From positions 1 to 36,183 of the forward strand of contig JAHHSL010000019.1 of NCBI GenBank assembly GCA_020025235.1: 36,183 nt of DNA. The letters run 5' to 3'. Both the position numbers and the translations under genes were made by a program. The notes below the pieces were generated by a model, which was not told where the DNA came from, made no database searches, and was given only the letters and a program-made list of their open reading frames with translations. Below, piece by piece: positions 6,219 to 13,742 of the stretch; positions within the stretch are counted from its first letter, which is position 1, and every line of letters begins with the position of its first letter. This DNA is from Ruthenibacterium sp. (GTDB taxonomy: Bacteria > Bacillota > Clostridia > Oscillospirales > Ruminococcaceae).

Positions 6219-7061
6219 TTACGCCCCCTTTCCGCTTTTTTTGCTGCCGAGATACGCTTCGATCACGGCAGGATTTTCCTGAATTTCCTGCGGAGTACCC
6301 TTTGCGATGATGCGCCCGAAATTGAGCACCGCAAGCCCTTCGCAGAGATTCATAACAAGGTTCATGTCGTGCTCGATCAGCAGCACCGCGATATGGAAGG
6401 TATCCCGAATGCGGCGGATGCTTTCGGTCAGCTCTGCCGTTTCCGACGGATTCATCCCGGCAGCCGGTTCATCCAGCAGCAGCAGACTGGGCTTGGTTGC
6501 CAGTGCGCGCAGGATCTCCACGCGGCGCTGATCGCCGTATGCAAGCGCACCCGCTTTGGTATCGGCATACTGTTCCATATTAAAAAGCGACAAAAGCTCC
6601 ATGGCATTGTTGTGTGCAAGCTTTTCTTCCTTATAGAATGACGGCGTGCGCAGGATGCTGCGCAGCATCCCGCAGTTCATGTGCCCGTTCATGGCGGCTT
6701 TGATATTATCCTCCACCGTCATATTTTCAAACAGGCGGATATTCTGAAAGGTGCGCGCGATCCCCGCGCGGCTGACCTGCTCGGTCGTCATCGAATGGGT
6801 GTCTCTGCCGTTCAAAAGCGTGGTGCCCTTAGTGGGCTGATATACTTTCGTCAGCAGATTGAACACCGTTGTTTTTCCTGCGCCGTTCGGGCCGATCAGA
6901 CCCGAAATTTCCGTGGGGCCAATGGCAATGCTGAAGTCCTCCACCGCAGCAAGCCCGCCGAAGCTGATGCCGAGATTGACACATTCCAGCACCGGATCTT
7001 TCCCTTTGTCATGCTCCGGGAGCATATTCGGGGATTGCATCGGGATCAGATTGGTATGCAT
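6219..7061 (-). CDS. livG: Branched-chain amino acid ABC transporter, ATPase LivG
   Basis: 280-residue ATPase. Walker A GPNGAGKTT (57-65), GIARTFQNIRLF Q-loop region, LivG-type signature LAYGDQRRVEI, Walker B LLLLDEPAAGMNP, and H-loop IEHDM. It carries about 20 more N-terminal residues than usual, but AAGGAGG sits correctly before the ATG at 7061, one base after the livM stop, so this start is kept. It works as a pair with LivF under the permeases LivH and LivM. Confidence 0.95.
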   Translation of the reverse strand: MHTNLIPMQSPNMLPEHDKGKDPVLECVNLGISFGGLAAVEDFSIAIGPTEISGLIGPNGAGKTTVFNLLTKVYQPTKGTTLLNGRDTHSMTTEQVSRAGIARTFQNIRLFENMTVEDNIKAAMNGHMNCGMLRSILRTPSFYKEEKLAHNNAMELLSLFNMEQYADTKAGALAYGDQRRVEILRALATKPSLLLLDEPAAGMNPSETAELTESIRRIRDTFHIAVLLIEHDMNLVMNLCEGLAVLNFGRIIAKGTPQEIQENPAVIEAYLGSKKSGKGA

Positions 7062-7062
7062 A

Positions 7063-8151
7063 TCAGGCAGCCTCCTTTTTTAAGCGAAAACGCGAACGCA
7101 GACGATCGACCGTCGATTTTACATGCTGATTGTTGCTTGCCAGCATCACGGCGATCAGCACCAGCGCATAAACCAGTTTCCAATACTGGTCAAATTCACG
7201 CAGCAGCTCCGGCAGAACCGTGAGCGCCGCAGCCGAGATCAGGCTGCCGCGGATATTGCCCAGCCCGCCCAGAACAACAAAGACAAGGATCAGGATCGAG
7301 GTGTTGAAATCGAATTTTGCCGACTGCAGGGAAGAATAATTCAGCCCGTACAGCGCACCGGCTGCACCCGCAAGTGCCGCCGAAAGGACAAATGCTTTCA
7401 GCTTGTACCGGGTCGTGTTGATCCCGACGCTTTCCGCCGCGACAAGATTATCCCGCAGTGCCATGATCGCACGCCCGTGGCGGCTGTGCATCAGGTTCAG
7501 CACAACGACAAGCGTCAGGATCACCAGCACGAAGCCGGCGGTGAAGGTCGCGATGGTTTCGGTTCCCACCGCCCCCTGTGCGCCCTTGATGATCGCCGTG
7601 CCGCCCTCCTGAAGATGCAGATCCTCCAGTGTTTTGCCGCCGCGCAGGTTCAGCACCATGTGCATCCCCTTGCTGTCATATCCCACAAACAGGCAGCCGA
7701 CCACCTCTTTGATGATCTGTCCGAAAGCTAGCGTTACGATCGCAAGATAATCTCCGTGCAGCTTGAGCACCGGCATGCCAACCAGTACACCGATCACCGC
7801 CGCGCACACAGCGCCGGCTATCATCGCCGCCGCAAGACGGAACGCCGGGTTCGGAACAAGCTCTGAAAAATAGCCGGAAACCACCACCGCCGAAAAGGCG
7901 CCGACGCACATAAAGCCCGCATGTCCGAGCGACAGTTCGCCCAGGATGCCAACCGTGAGGTTCAGCGAAACGGCAAGCGACATATAACAGCAGATCGGCA
8001 CCAGCAGGCCTGCAACCGAGCGCTTGAGCATCCCGTTCTGATTGAGCAGCGTCATCACAAGAAAAGCTGCCGTAACGGCAAAATAGGTCAGTCCGTCGCC
8101 GCGCAGAAGCTTTTTCATCCGGCCGGACGTTGATTTCTTTTTCTGTTCCAC
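7063..8151 (-). CDS. livM: Branched-chain amino acid ABC transporter, permease LivM
   Basis: Integral membrane permease of 362 residues with LivM hallmarks: LGELSLGHAGFMCVGAF, GDYLAIVTLAFGQIIKEVV, the cytoplasmic loop ALRDNLVAAESVGINTTRYKLKAFVLSA, and VFVVLGGLGNIRGSLISA. Start choice: a GTG at 8151 has GAGG eight bases upstream and lies 10 bases after the livH stop. An ATG ten codons earlier would overlap livH by 20 bases without a ribosome site. The C terminus is basic and cytoplasmic. Confidence 0.94.
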   Translation of the reverse strand: MEQKKKSTSGRMKKLLRGDGLTYFAVTAAFLVMTLLNQNGMLKRSVAGLLVPICCYMSLAVSLNLTVGILGELSLGHAGFMCVGAFSAVVVSGYFSELVPNPAFRLAAAMIAGAVCAAVIGVLVGMPVLKLHGDYLAIVTLAFGQIIKEVVGCLFVGYDSKGMHMVLNLRGGKTLEDLHLQEGGTAIIKGAQGAVGTETIATFTAGFVLVILTLVVVLNLMHSRHGRAIMALRDNLVAAESVGINTTRYKLKAFVLSAALAGAAGALYGLNYSSLQSAKFDFNTSILILVFVVLGGLGNIRGSLISAAALTVLPELLREFDQYWKLVYALVLIAVMLASNNQHVKSTVDRLRSRFRLKKEAA

Positions 8152-8161
8152 GCTCTTCACC

Positions 8162-9040
8162 TCAAACTTTCTCAGGGACATATTTTCCCAGCAGACCTGC
8201 GGGGCGCACCAGAAGCACCGCGATCAGCACGCAGAACACAATCGAGTTCGCCATGGTGCTGGTGATGTACGCCTGTGCCAGAGATTCGATGACGCCCAGC
8301 AGCAGCCCGCCCAGAAATGCGCCGGGGATCGAGCCGATGCCGCCGAACACTGCCGCCGTGAACGCCTTGATGCCGGGCATCGAACCGGTTGTCGGCATCA
8401 GCGTGCCGGAAAACGAGCACAGCAGCACGCCCGCAATTGCCGCAAGGCCGGAACCGATCGCAAATGTCAGCGAGACCGTGGCATTCACGTTGATGCCCAT
8501 AAGCTCTGCCGCACCGCGGTCCTCGGCGCAGGCGCGCATTGCTTTGCCGATGCGGGTCTTTCCCGTAAAGAGCATCAGCGCCGCCATGATGACAAGGCAT
8601 GCCGCAATGGTAAGCAGCGAAATGTAGGAAACTTTCAGTTTTCCGTCAAACAGCTGCATCGAGCCGGAAACCACCGGGGTGTAAACTCTGGGAGCTGCCT
8701 TCCAGATCAGCATTGCCGCGTTCTGCAGCAGATTGCTGACACCGATTGCCGTGATAAGCACCGCAAGCGGCGCCGCCGAACGCAGCGGCTTATAGGCAAG
8801 CGCTTCGATTACAACGCCGAGCATCGTGCATACCAGCATGGCAAGCAGCACCGACGGAAATGCGGAAAAGCCCAGCGACTGCATGGCGCAAAACGAAATA
8901 TAGCCGCCCACCATAATGACGTCGCCGTGCGCAAAGTTCAGCATTTTTGCAATGCCGTATACCATTGTGTAGCCCAGTGCGATGATTGCGTAAACGCTTC
9001 CCAGACTGATTCCACTGATCAAATAGGCCAGAAATTCCAT
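8162..9040 (-). CDS. livH: Branched-chain amino acid ABC transporter, permease LivH
   Basis: 292-residue membrane permease beginning MEFLAYLISGISLGSVYAIIALGYTMVYGI, the canonical LivH start, with NFAHGDVIMVGGYI, MRACAEDRGAAELMGINVNATVSLTFAIG, and a C-terminal VFGGIGSIPGAFLGGLLLGVIE. An AAAGGTG ribosome site precedes the ATG. It is separated from livJ by 70 bases carrying a strong stem-loop. Confidence 0.95.
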   Translation of the reverse strand: MEFLAYLISGISLGSVYAIIALGYTMVYGIAKMLNFAHGDVIMVGGYISFCAMQSLGFSAFPSVLLAMLVCTMLGVVIEALAYKPLRSAAPLAVLITAIGVSNLLQNAAMLIWKAAPRVYTPVVSGSMQLFDGKLKVSYISLLTIAACLVIMAALMLFTGKTRIGKAMRACAEDRGAAELMGINVNATVSLTFAIGSGLAAIAGVLLCSFSGTLMPTTGSMPGIKAFTAAVFGGIGSIPGAFLGGLLLGVIESLAQAYITSTMANSIVFCVLIAVLLVRPAGLLGKYVPEKV

Positions 9041-9068
9041 GAGATCACACCTTTTAAAAATTTTGTGT

Positions 9069-9095
9069 GCGGGCGGGAAGCTGTTTCCCGCCCGC
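9069..9095 (-). other. Intercistronic stem-loop between livJ and livH
   Basis: GCGGGCGGGAA / TTCCCGCCCGC, 11 perfect pairs around a five-base loop, just after the livJ stop and before the livH ribosome site. The following tract is ACACAAAATTTTT, so it is a leaky terminator at best. It more likely protects or processes the mRNA, letting binding protein exceed permease. Confidence 0.75.
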
Positions 9096-9110
9096 GCAGC
9101 GCTCTGATGA

Positions 9111-10256
9111 TTATGCTACGGGGACATATTCGCCGCTTCTGATTTCCACAGCGAGCGGATCTTTGGAAACCTCACCGTTTGCCTTCCAGGTAAGGCCCTT
9201 GCCGGTCAGTCCGTCAACTTTCAGTTCCGGCATTGTCTTGAGCAGCGCTTCGCACAGTTCCTGATGCGTCTGATCGGGTGTGCAGCCTGCTTTTTCCAGA
9301 GCTTCCTTCACGATATATACTGCGTCATATGCATCGGCCGCGAACTGGTTGGGAACCGAACCGAACTCTTCTTTATACTTCTTGACGAAATTCTCTGTAC
9401 GCTCATCCCCTGCATTTGCGGCAAACGGAGTCATCAGCATAACGCCTTCTGCAACGGAAACATCGAAGTTTTCCATGGTGAGCAGTCCGTCCAGACCGTC
9501 CACGCCGAAGAATGTCGGTGCATAGCCCATAGCTTTTGCCTGATTGAGCACAACCGATGCCGGCTGGAAATAGATCGGGATGAACATCAGATCAACGCCC
9601 GCTGCGCGTGCCGATGTAAGCTGAACTTCAAAGTTTGTGGAGGTATCCTCGGTGAACGAGCCTTCATACAGCACATTCAGATTGTTTTTCTTTGCCTGTG
9701 TCATGAAGGTATCGCGCACGCCCTGCGAATAGGCATCATCGCTGCGGTACAGAACGCCGATCTTGGCCTCCGGCATGTGCTCTGCCATGTAATCGGCTGC
9801 GCCAAGCCCAAGGTTCGGGTCCGTGAAGCAGACCTGAAACACGTTGTCCTTCCCGGCAGTGACGTCCGGCGCCGATGCTGAGGGGGTCAGCATGAAAACG
9901 CGGTCCTCATACACATGCGTCGAAACTTCGATCGCACAGGCTGTCGTGGTCGGGCTGACAAGGACCTGCATCCCGTTATCCAGCAAATTGTGATAGGCGT
10001 TCACCGATGTTTCCGGATCGGCTGCGTCATCCTTTGATTCCAGCACAAACTGCACACCGCCCATGGCGTTGATTTCTTCCACCGCCACTTTCGCACCATT
10101 TGCAACCGCTTCGCCATAGATCGCGTTCTGTCCGGTCAGTGGGCCGATCGTGCCGAGGTGAAATGCGTTATCTGCGCCGGCGGCATTTCCGGAGCCGCAA
10201 GCGGTAAGGCCAAGTGCCATGGTAAATGCAGTGAGCATTGCAGCAAACTTCTTCAT
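9111..10256 (-). CDS. livJ: Branched-chain amino acid ABC transporter, substrate-binding lipoprotein
   Basis: 381-residue extracellular lipoprotein of the LivJ/LivK (periplasmic-binding fold type I) family. Lipobox LTAC puts the lipidated cysteine at residue 20. Family features: LGTIGPLTGQNAIYGEAVANGAKVAVEEINAMGG, SPTTTACAIEVS, PSASAPDVTAGKDNVFQVCFTDPNLGLGAADYMAEH, YRSDDAYSQGVRDTF, and FAADAYDAVYIVKEALEKA. The ATG at 10256 has GGGAGG seven bases upstream; earlier in-frame codons lie before the ribosome site. First structural gene of the operon, 92 bases after the Ile-rich leader ORF and immediately after its terminator. Confidence 0.95.
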   Translation of the reverse strand: MKKFAAMLTAFTMALGLTACGSGNAAGADNAFHLGTIGPLTGQNAIYGEAVANGAKVAVEEINAMGGVQFVLESKDDAADPETSVNAYHNLLDNGMQVLVSPTTTACAIEVSTHVYEDRVFMLTPSASAPDVTAGKDNVFQVCFTDPNLGLGAADYMAEHMPEAKIGVLYRSDDAYSQGVRDTFMTQAKKNNLNVLYEGSFTEDTSTNFEVQLTSARAAGVDLMFIPIYFQPASVVLNQAKAMGYAPTFFGVDGLDGLLTMENFDVSVAEGVMLMTPFAANAGDERTENFVKKYKEEFGSVPNQFAADAYDAVYIVKEALEKAGCTPDQTHQELCEALLKTMPELKVDGLTGKGLTWKANGEVSKDPLAVEIRSGEYVPVA

Positions 10257-10284
10257 AAATAAATCCTCCCTAAAATACATCACG

Positions 10285-10327
10285 AAAAAAATATACAAAA
10301 AAGCGGCCCGCCAATGGCGGACCGCTT
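10285..10327 (-). terminator. Terminator / attenuator between the Ile-rich leader and livJ
   Basis: Minus-strand AAGCGGTCCGCC / GGCGGGCCGCTT (12 pairs, one G-T) with an ATT loop and then TTTTTTG and a second T-rich tract. It starts 20 bases after the leader stop codon. No second promoter is visible between it and livJ, so the structural genes must be reached by read-through. Confidence 0.85.
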
Positions 10328-10347
10328 ACCTGTATCCCTGTAAAGAG

Positions 10348-10584
10348 TTATACGGATATCCACACATCAGCTTTTCGATTCGATTTTTTGATAATAATGC
10401 TGCTAATTCGAATGGAAATAGAAATGATGGCAGAAATAATAATGGACACTGCCGCAAAAGCAGTGTCCATCAGGATAGCAAAGTTATTAACAGCGCAGGA
10501 AACCGAAGTGCTGACGAAAGAAGCGCAGGCAGAAGCCTGTGCGCAGGTGTTCTGTGATCCATAAACGCAAACTGCCTTCGTCAT
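10348..10584 (-). CDS. Isoleucine-rich leader peptide of the liv operon (proposed)
   Basis: 78-codon ORF starting at the ATG read from 10584, with a strong AAAGGGGAAGGG ribosome site, about 50 bases after the predicted transcription start. The N-terminal half is Cys/Ser/Ala-rich. Residues from about 48 on hold 11 Ile codons in a span of 18 (codons at 10390-10443, mostly ATT with ATC), broken mainly by Ser, then a basic tail and stop 20 bases before a strong terminator. This is the architecture of ribosome-mediated attenuation by charged tRNA-Ile in front of a branched-chain amino acid importer. The coding region also forms a hairpin (10444-10468, 9 bp) just before the Ile run. Alternative reading: a small membrane peptide, since the Ile run is hydrophobic. 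No T-box features were seen. Confidence 0.65.
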   Translation of the reverse strand: MTKAVCVYGSQNTCAQASACASFVSTSVSCAVNNFAILMDTAFAAVSIIISAIISISIRISSIIIKKSNRKADVWISV

Positions 10585-10639
10585 GCTGCCCTTCCCCTTT
10601 CGTTCTGCGCTTTCTATGCGCTTCGTTTTGTTGTCCCAT

Positions 10640-10668
10640 ATTATATCAGCGGAAAAATGGAAAGTCAA
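10640..10668 (-). promoter_or_regulatory. Promoter of the leader-liv operon
   Basis: TTGACT (10663-10668), 17-base spacer, TATAAT (10640-10645) on the minus strand. It is the only convincing promoter upstream of livJ. The stretch 10669-10798 beyond it, up to the end of the desulfidase gene, shows nothing further. Confidence 0.88.
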
Positions 10669-10798
10669 CGGGTTTTTTCCAAAAAAAGGTTACTATTCCG
10701 TTACATTTTGCTGTCATTTTCGGCGCATGGCGCATTTTTCGGTGCAACGGATCGCTTGACACACCCGCGCATCGGGAATGTCTGCACCAATTTTTGCA

Positions 10799-12073
10799 TC
10801 AGGTTTCCTCTGTCATAATACGCAGGATCTCGCGGTCGGTATCAAACATGCCTTCGCGTCCGACACGGCTGACTGTCTTGATCGTTTCCTCCACGCCCTT
10901 GCGCACGATGCCGTCCCCGCCGTAGAACTGGCGGCCGGAACGATACATCTGCCAGCCGAGGATGCCCGCATCCACAGCGCTTGCGATTTTTGCAGCGCAC
11001 GAAGGCTTTGCGCCGTCGCACACGATGCCCGAAACGATTGCCAGACCATTGACGAGCGTATGCGCAACCTCATCAAATTTGCCGCCGTGCAGATAACAGA
11101 TCGCCGCACCCGCAGCACAGCCCGCGCTGACAGCGCCGCAATAGGCGCTCAGGCGTCCGATGCCCGATTTCAGATGCAGTGTGATCAGGTTCGACACCAG
11201 CAGTGCGCGGTACAGCTCTTCCCTGCTGCTGTTGCGTTCCCTTGCAAATTCAATGACCGGCAGGCTTGCTGTCATGCCCTGATTGCCGCTGCCGGAATTG
11301 ATGATGACCGGCATTTCGCAGCCGCCCATACGGGCGTCACTGCCGGCAGCCGCCGCCGCGCGGGCGCGCACTGCAACATCTCTGCCATAGCACTGCAAAA
11401 GCGTGCAGCCGATCGCTGCGCCCCATTTTCCGGTAAGGCCTTCGTCGCGGATCGCCGTATTGCAGCGCACCTGACGCTCCAGAATTTCCTCCACGTCTGC
11501 AAGATCGGCCGTATCGGCAAAATCAATGATGCTTTCTATATCAAGATACTTTGCATCCGGCGATGCACCCGAAGAACGCATTTCGCCATGTTCCAGCACC
11601 CTGCCGTCCAGCTGTGCCAGCACGATATTCGTGTGGAAGCCCGTAATGCGCACGCGCACTGTGTGATGCCCGCTTTTGGCATCCACAAGGATATCAAAAG
11701 TCTGGCAGCTGTCCGCAGGCGCGACCTCGAAGGGACACACCTCCAGCAGATGATGCATTTCGGCACGATCCTCCGGCGTTACGCTGCTGATCACCTGCAG
11801 TTCGCGTTCGGCATGCCCGACCGCAAACCCGATTGCGGCTGCCGTGCGGATACCCTTGCCGCCTTCGGTATTCGGCACAACGACACTTTTTACGTTTTTA
11901 ATGATATTTCCGCTGACGTGCAGCGACACATGGACAGGCGTTTCCCCCAGCAGATCACGTGCCTTTGCACAGGCATACGCGATCGCCACAGGTTCCGTAC
12001 ACCCCATTGCAGGAACCAGTTCCTGTCTGAGAAGGCGGATATACGCATCATAGCGCGGGTCTGTTTTTTGCAT
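10799..12073 (-). CDS. L-cysteine desulfidase / serine dehydratase-like protein (CyuA/YhaM, UPF0597)
   Basis: 424-residue cytoplasmic enzyme of the CyuA/YhaM family, members of which are iron-sulfur L-cysteine desulfidases giving pyruvate, ammonia and sulfide. Visible marks: PAMGCTEPVAIAYACA (C25), VSGNIIKNVKSVVVPNTEGGKGI, the central INSGSGNQGMTASLPVIEFA, AYCGAVSAGCAAGAAICYL, and the C-terminal VCDGAKPSCAAKI. Together these supply the conserved Cys residues expected for cluster binding. The ATG at 12073 has AAAGGA nine bases upstream. It is divergent from a GntR-type regulator and near an ATC-hydrolase-like gene and an amino acid importer, which supports a cysteine role. Substrate within the family (Cys versus Ser-like) is not proven by sequence. 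Confidence 0.85.
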   Translation of the reverse strand: MQKTDPRYDAYIRLLRQELVPAMGCTEPVAIAYACAKARDLLGETPVHVSLHVSGNIIKNVKSVVVPNTEGGKGIRTAAAIGFAVGHAERELQVISSVTPEDRAEMHHLLEVCPFEVAPADSCQTFDILVDAKSGHHTVRVRITGFHTNIVLAQLDGRVLEHGEMRSSGASPDAKYLDIESIIDFADTADLADVEEILERQVRCNTAIRDEGLTGKWGAAIGCTLLQCYGRDVAVRARAAAAAGSDARMGGCEMPVIINSGSGNQGMTASLPVIEFARERNSSREELYRALLVSNLITLHLKSGIGRLSAYCGAVSAGCAAGAAICYLHGGKFDEVAHTLVNGLAIVSGIVCDGAKPSCAAKIASAVDAGILGWQMYRSGRQFYGGDGIVRKGVEETIKTVSRVGREGMFDTDREILRIMTEET

Positions 12074-12110
12074 AAAACTGCATCCTTTCTGAATATCACG
12101 GGCGTCGCAG

Positions 12111-12165
12111 ATGCTGACTTTCATCCCGAAATGTAGTATAATGGATTTGAATTAAAAAAGAAAGC
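12111..12165. promoter_or_regulatory. Overlapping divergent promoters of the desulfidase and GntR genes
   Basis: Plus strand: CTGACT, 18 bases, TATAAT at 12137-12142 for the GntR gene. Minus strand: TATACT at 12135-12140 for the desulfidase gene, with a poor -35 upstream. The two -10 boxes share four bases, so polymerase could occupy only one promoter at a time. CGGAA-CA-TTCCG at 12170-12181 is a possible operator just inside the GntR leader. Confidence 0.5.
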
Positions 12166-12200
12166 ATACCGGAACATTCCGCATGCAAACTGGGTGAATT

Positions 12201-13622
12201 ATGGAAAAAGAAGTTCCTCTTTACAAAATGATCTACCAGAAGATGGCCAACCGCATCCTTGTCGGTCTTTATCCGAAAGGGTATCAGCTTTCTTCTGTGG
12301 AAAAGATCCACGAGGCCAGCGGGGTCGGCTACACCAGCATCCGAAAAGCAATGCGGATGCTTCAGGAAGCCGGCTACATCCGTCTGGAAGAACGCCGCCG
12401 CCCGACTGTGATCTTTGACGAAAACGACCCCGGCTGCATCGAACTTCGCAGACGTGTTTTTCTGTCCCACTATGAATCACATCTGGACTGCTACCGTGCA
12501 CTGCCCTGCCTGATCCCTGTTCTGACACTGCTTGGCGCAGAGAAAAGCACGCCGCAGCTGCTGGAGGCACTGGATCTTTTATGTTCGCAGTCTCCTTCCC
12601 GTTTTACCCGCCGCACCGAACTGCTCACCCTGGTTTACACCTGGCAGGCACTTGTCATCCAGCAGTCCGACAACGAGATCGCCATGGATCTTTTTCTGCA
12701 GATCCGCGGCTTTGACGACCTGCGCTTCATTGCGATGCCCGCCGAACCCCTGATGCCCGGCGAAGCCGAGACTGCGCTTTCGTATCTGCGGCACTGGACG
12801 GATCTTCTTCGCAGAGGTGCACTGGACGATCTTTACACGCTTGTGCTGCTGTTCTGCCGTCAGGCATCCTGTGCATTGGAACGCTCGTTTCAAAGCCTGC
12901 GCTCCGACCCCGGGCTGCAGCAGGTCCAGCAGGTGGGGTTCCGCTGGTATGTGCGCCAGAAGCTTGTGCCCCTGTACCGCACCCTTGCCCGCGATCTGCT
13001 GCGCATGGCGTACCGCGAGGGGCTTTGTCCCGGCGAATGCTTCCCGTCCGAATCCGTCCTTATGGAACGATACGGCGTTGCCGCCGTCACGGTGCGCGGC
13101 GCACTTTCTCTTTTGAACGAGCTTGGCGTTGCGCAGACTGTCAACGGCGTCGGGACGATTTTCACAGGCCGATACAGCACGGCGTGCGAATCGCAGGATT
13201 ACATCGCGGAATGTCGGGAAAGCACCGATATCCTTGCGTTTTGCGGGCGTTCCTTCGCCATTGCCGCCGCCCCGCTCCTTTCAAAAGAAAAAATCGGCGT
13301 GCTGATCGAAGCCTGCGAAAAATACCGCAGCCGAGAAGGCATCGAGCTTTGGCTGATGCACGAACTGGCGGCACTGGTTCCGTCCCACGCACTGCAGAAT
13401 GTTTTCGATCGTCTGGAATCACGCTGCATTTTTGCCATATACACAAACGGCACCCCCGCCGAAGAACGGCGGCAGAAGGCCGCACGCAACTATGCGCGCG
13501 TGCGGGAATGTCTGCTGCATCTGCAGGCCGGATGCACGGATCGGTTCATCCGCGAATTTGATTCCATTTGCCGCAGCCTGAGCCTTTGCGCCCGCACAAA
13601 CGGCAGCCCGGATGCTTTTTAA
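12201..13622 (+). CDS. GntR-family regulator with two tandem winged-helix halves
   Basis: 473-residue soluble protein. A GntR winged helix occupies residues 5-72 (VPLYKMIYQKMANRILVGLYPKGYQL, VGYTSIRKAMRMLQEAGYI). A second one lies at 256-322 (VPLYRTLARDLLRMAYREGLCPGECFPSESVLMERYGVAAVTVRGALSLLNELGV), each followed by a helical region of some 150-180 residues. The halves align by eye from the shared VPLY onwards, so the gene looks like an internal duplication or fusion. The helical regions do not show clear FCD metal residues or a UTRA/aminotransferase domain. Divergent from the desulfidase gene and probably its regulator. The ATG at 12201 has only a weak GGGTGA site. The effector is unknown; a cysteine-related ligand is a guess from context. 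Confidence 0.85.
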   Translation: MEKEVPLYKMIYQKMANRILVGLYPKGYQLSSVEKIHEASGVGYTSIRKAMRMLQEAGYIRLEERRRPTVIFDENDPGCIELRRRVFLSHYESHLDCYRALPCLIPVLTLLGAEKSTPQLLEALDLLCSQSPSRFTRRTELLTLVYTWQALVIQQSDNEIAMDLFLQIRGFDDLRFIAMPAEPLMPGEAETALSYLRHWTDLLRRGALDDLYTLVLLFCRQASCALERSFQSLRSDPGLQQVQQVGFRWYVRQKLVPLYRTLARDLLRMAYREGLCPGECFPSESVLMERYGVAAVTVRGALSLLNELGVAQTVNGVGTIFTGRYSTACESQDYIAECRESTDILAFCGRSFAIAAAPLLSKEKIGVLIEACEKYRSREGIELWLMHELAALVPSHALQNVFDRLESRCIFAIYTNGTPAEERRQKAARNYARVRECLLHLQAGCTDRFIREFDSICRSLSLCARTNGSPDAF

Positions 13623-13650
13623 AGCACGCAAGGCCGCAGCGGATGCTGAA

Positions 13651-13672
13651 GTCAGCGGGCATTTCCGCTGAC
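13651..13672 (+). other. Small stem-loop after the GntR gene
   Basis: GTCAGCGG / CCGCTGAC with a six-base loop, 28 bases after the stop codon. No T-run follows directly. The true terminator lies 30 bases further on. Confidence 0.5.
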
Positions 13673-13700
13673 GGAACTCATCCTTTATCTTTCTGTTAAA

Positions 13701-13737
13701 CTGCCCCGCACCGATAAACGATGCGGGGCAGTTTTTT
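13701..13737 (+). terminator. Terminator shared by GntR and GPH symporter genes
   Basis: CTGCCCCGCA / TGCGGGGCAG, 10 perfect pairs, loop of 10, then TTTTTTG on the plus strand. It lies between convergent genes and can serve both, although the minus-strand T-run is short. Confidence 0.85.
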
Positions 13738-13742
13738 GTTTG

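Noticed and set aside
10285..10668. T-box riboswitch upstream of the liv operon
   Set aside because: No T-box consensus loop or specifier-stem architecture was seen, and the region is occupied by a translated Ile-rich ORF that explains the terminator better.
10778..12136. Plus-strand frame opposite the desulfidase gene
   Set aside because: Antisense to a well-supported enzyme and without a ribosome site.
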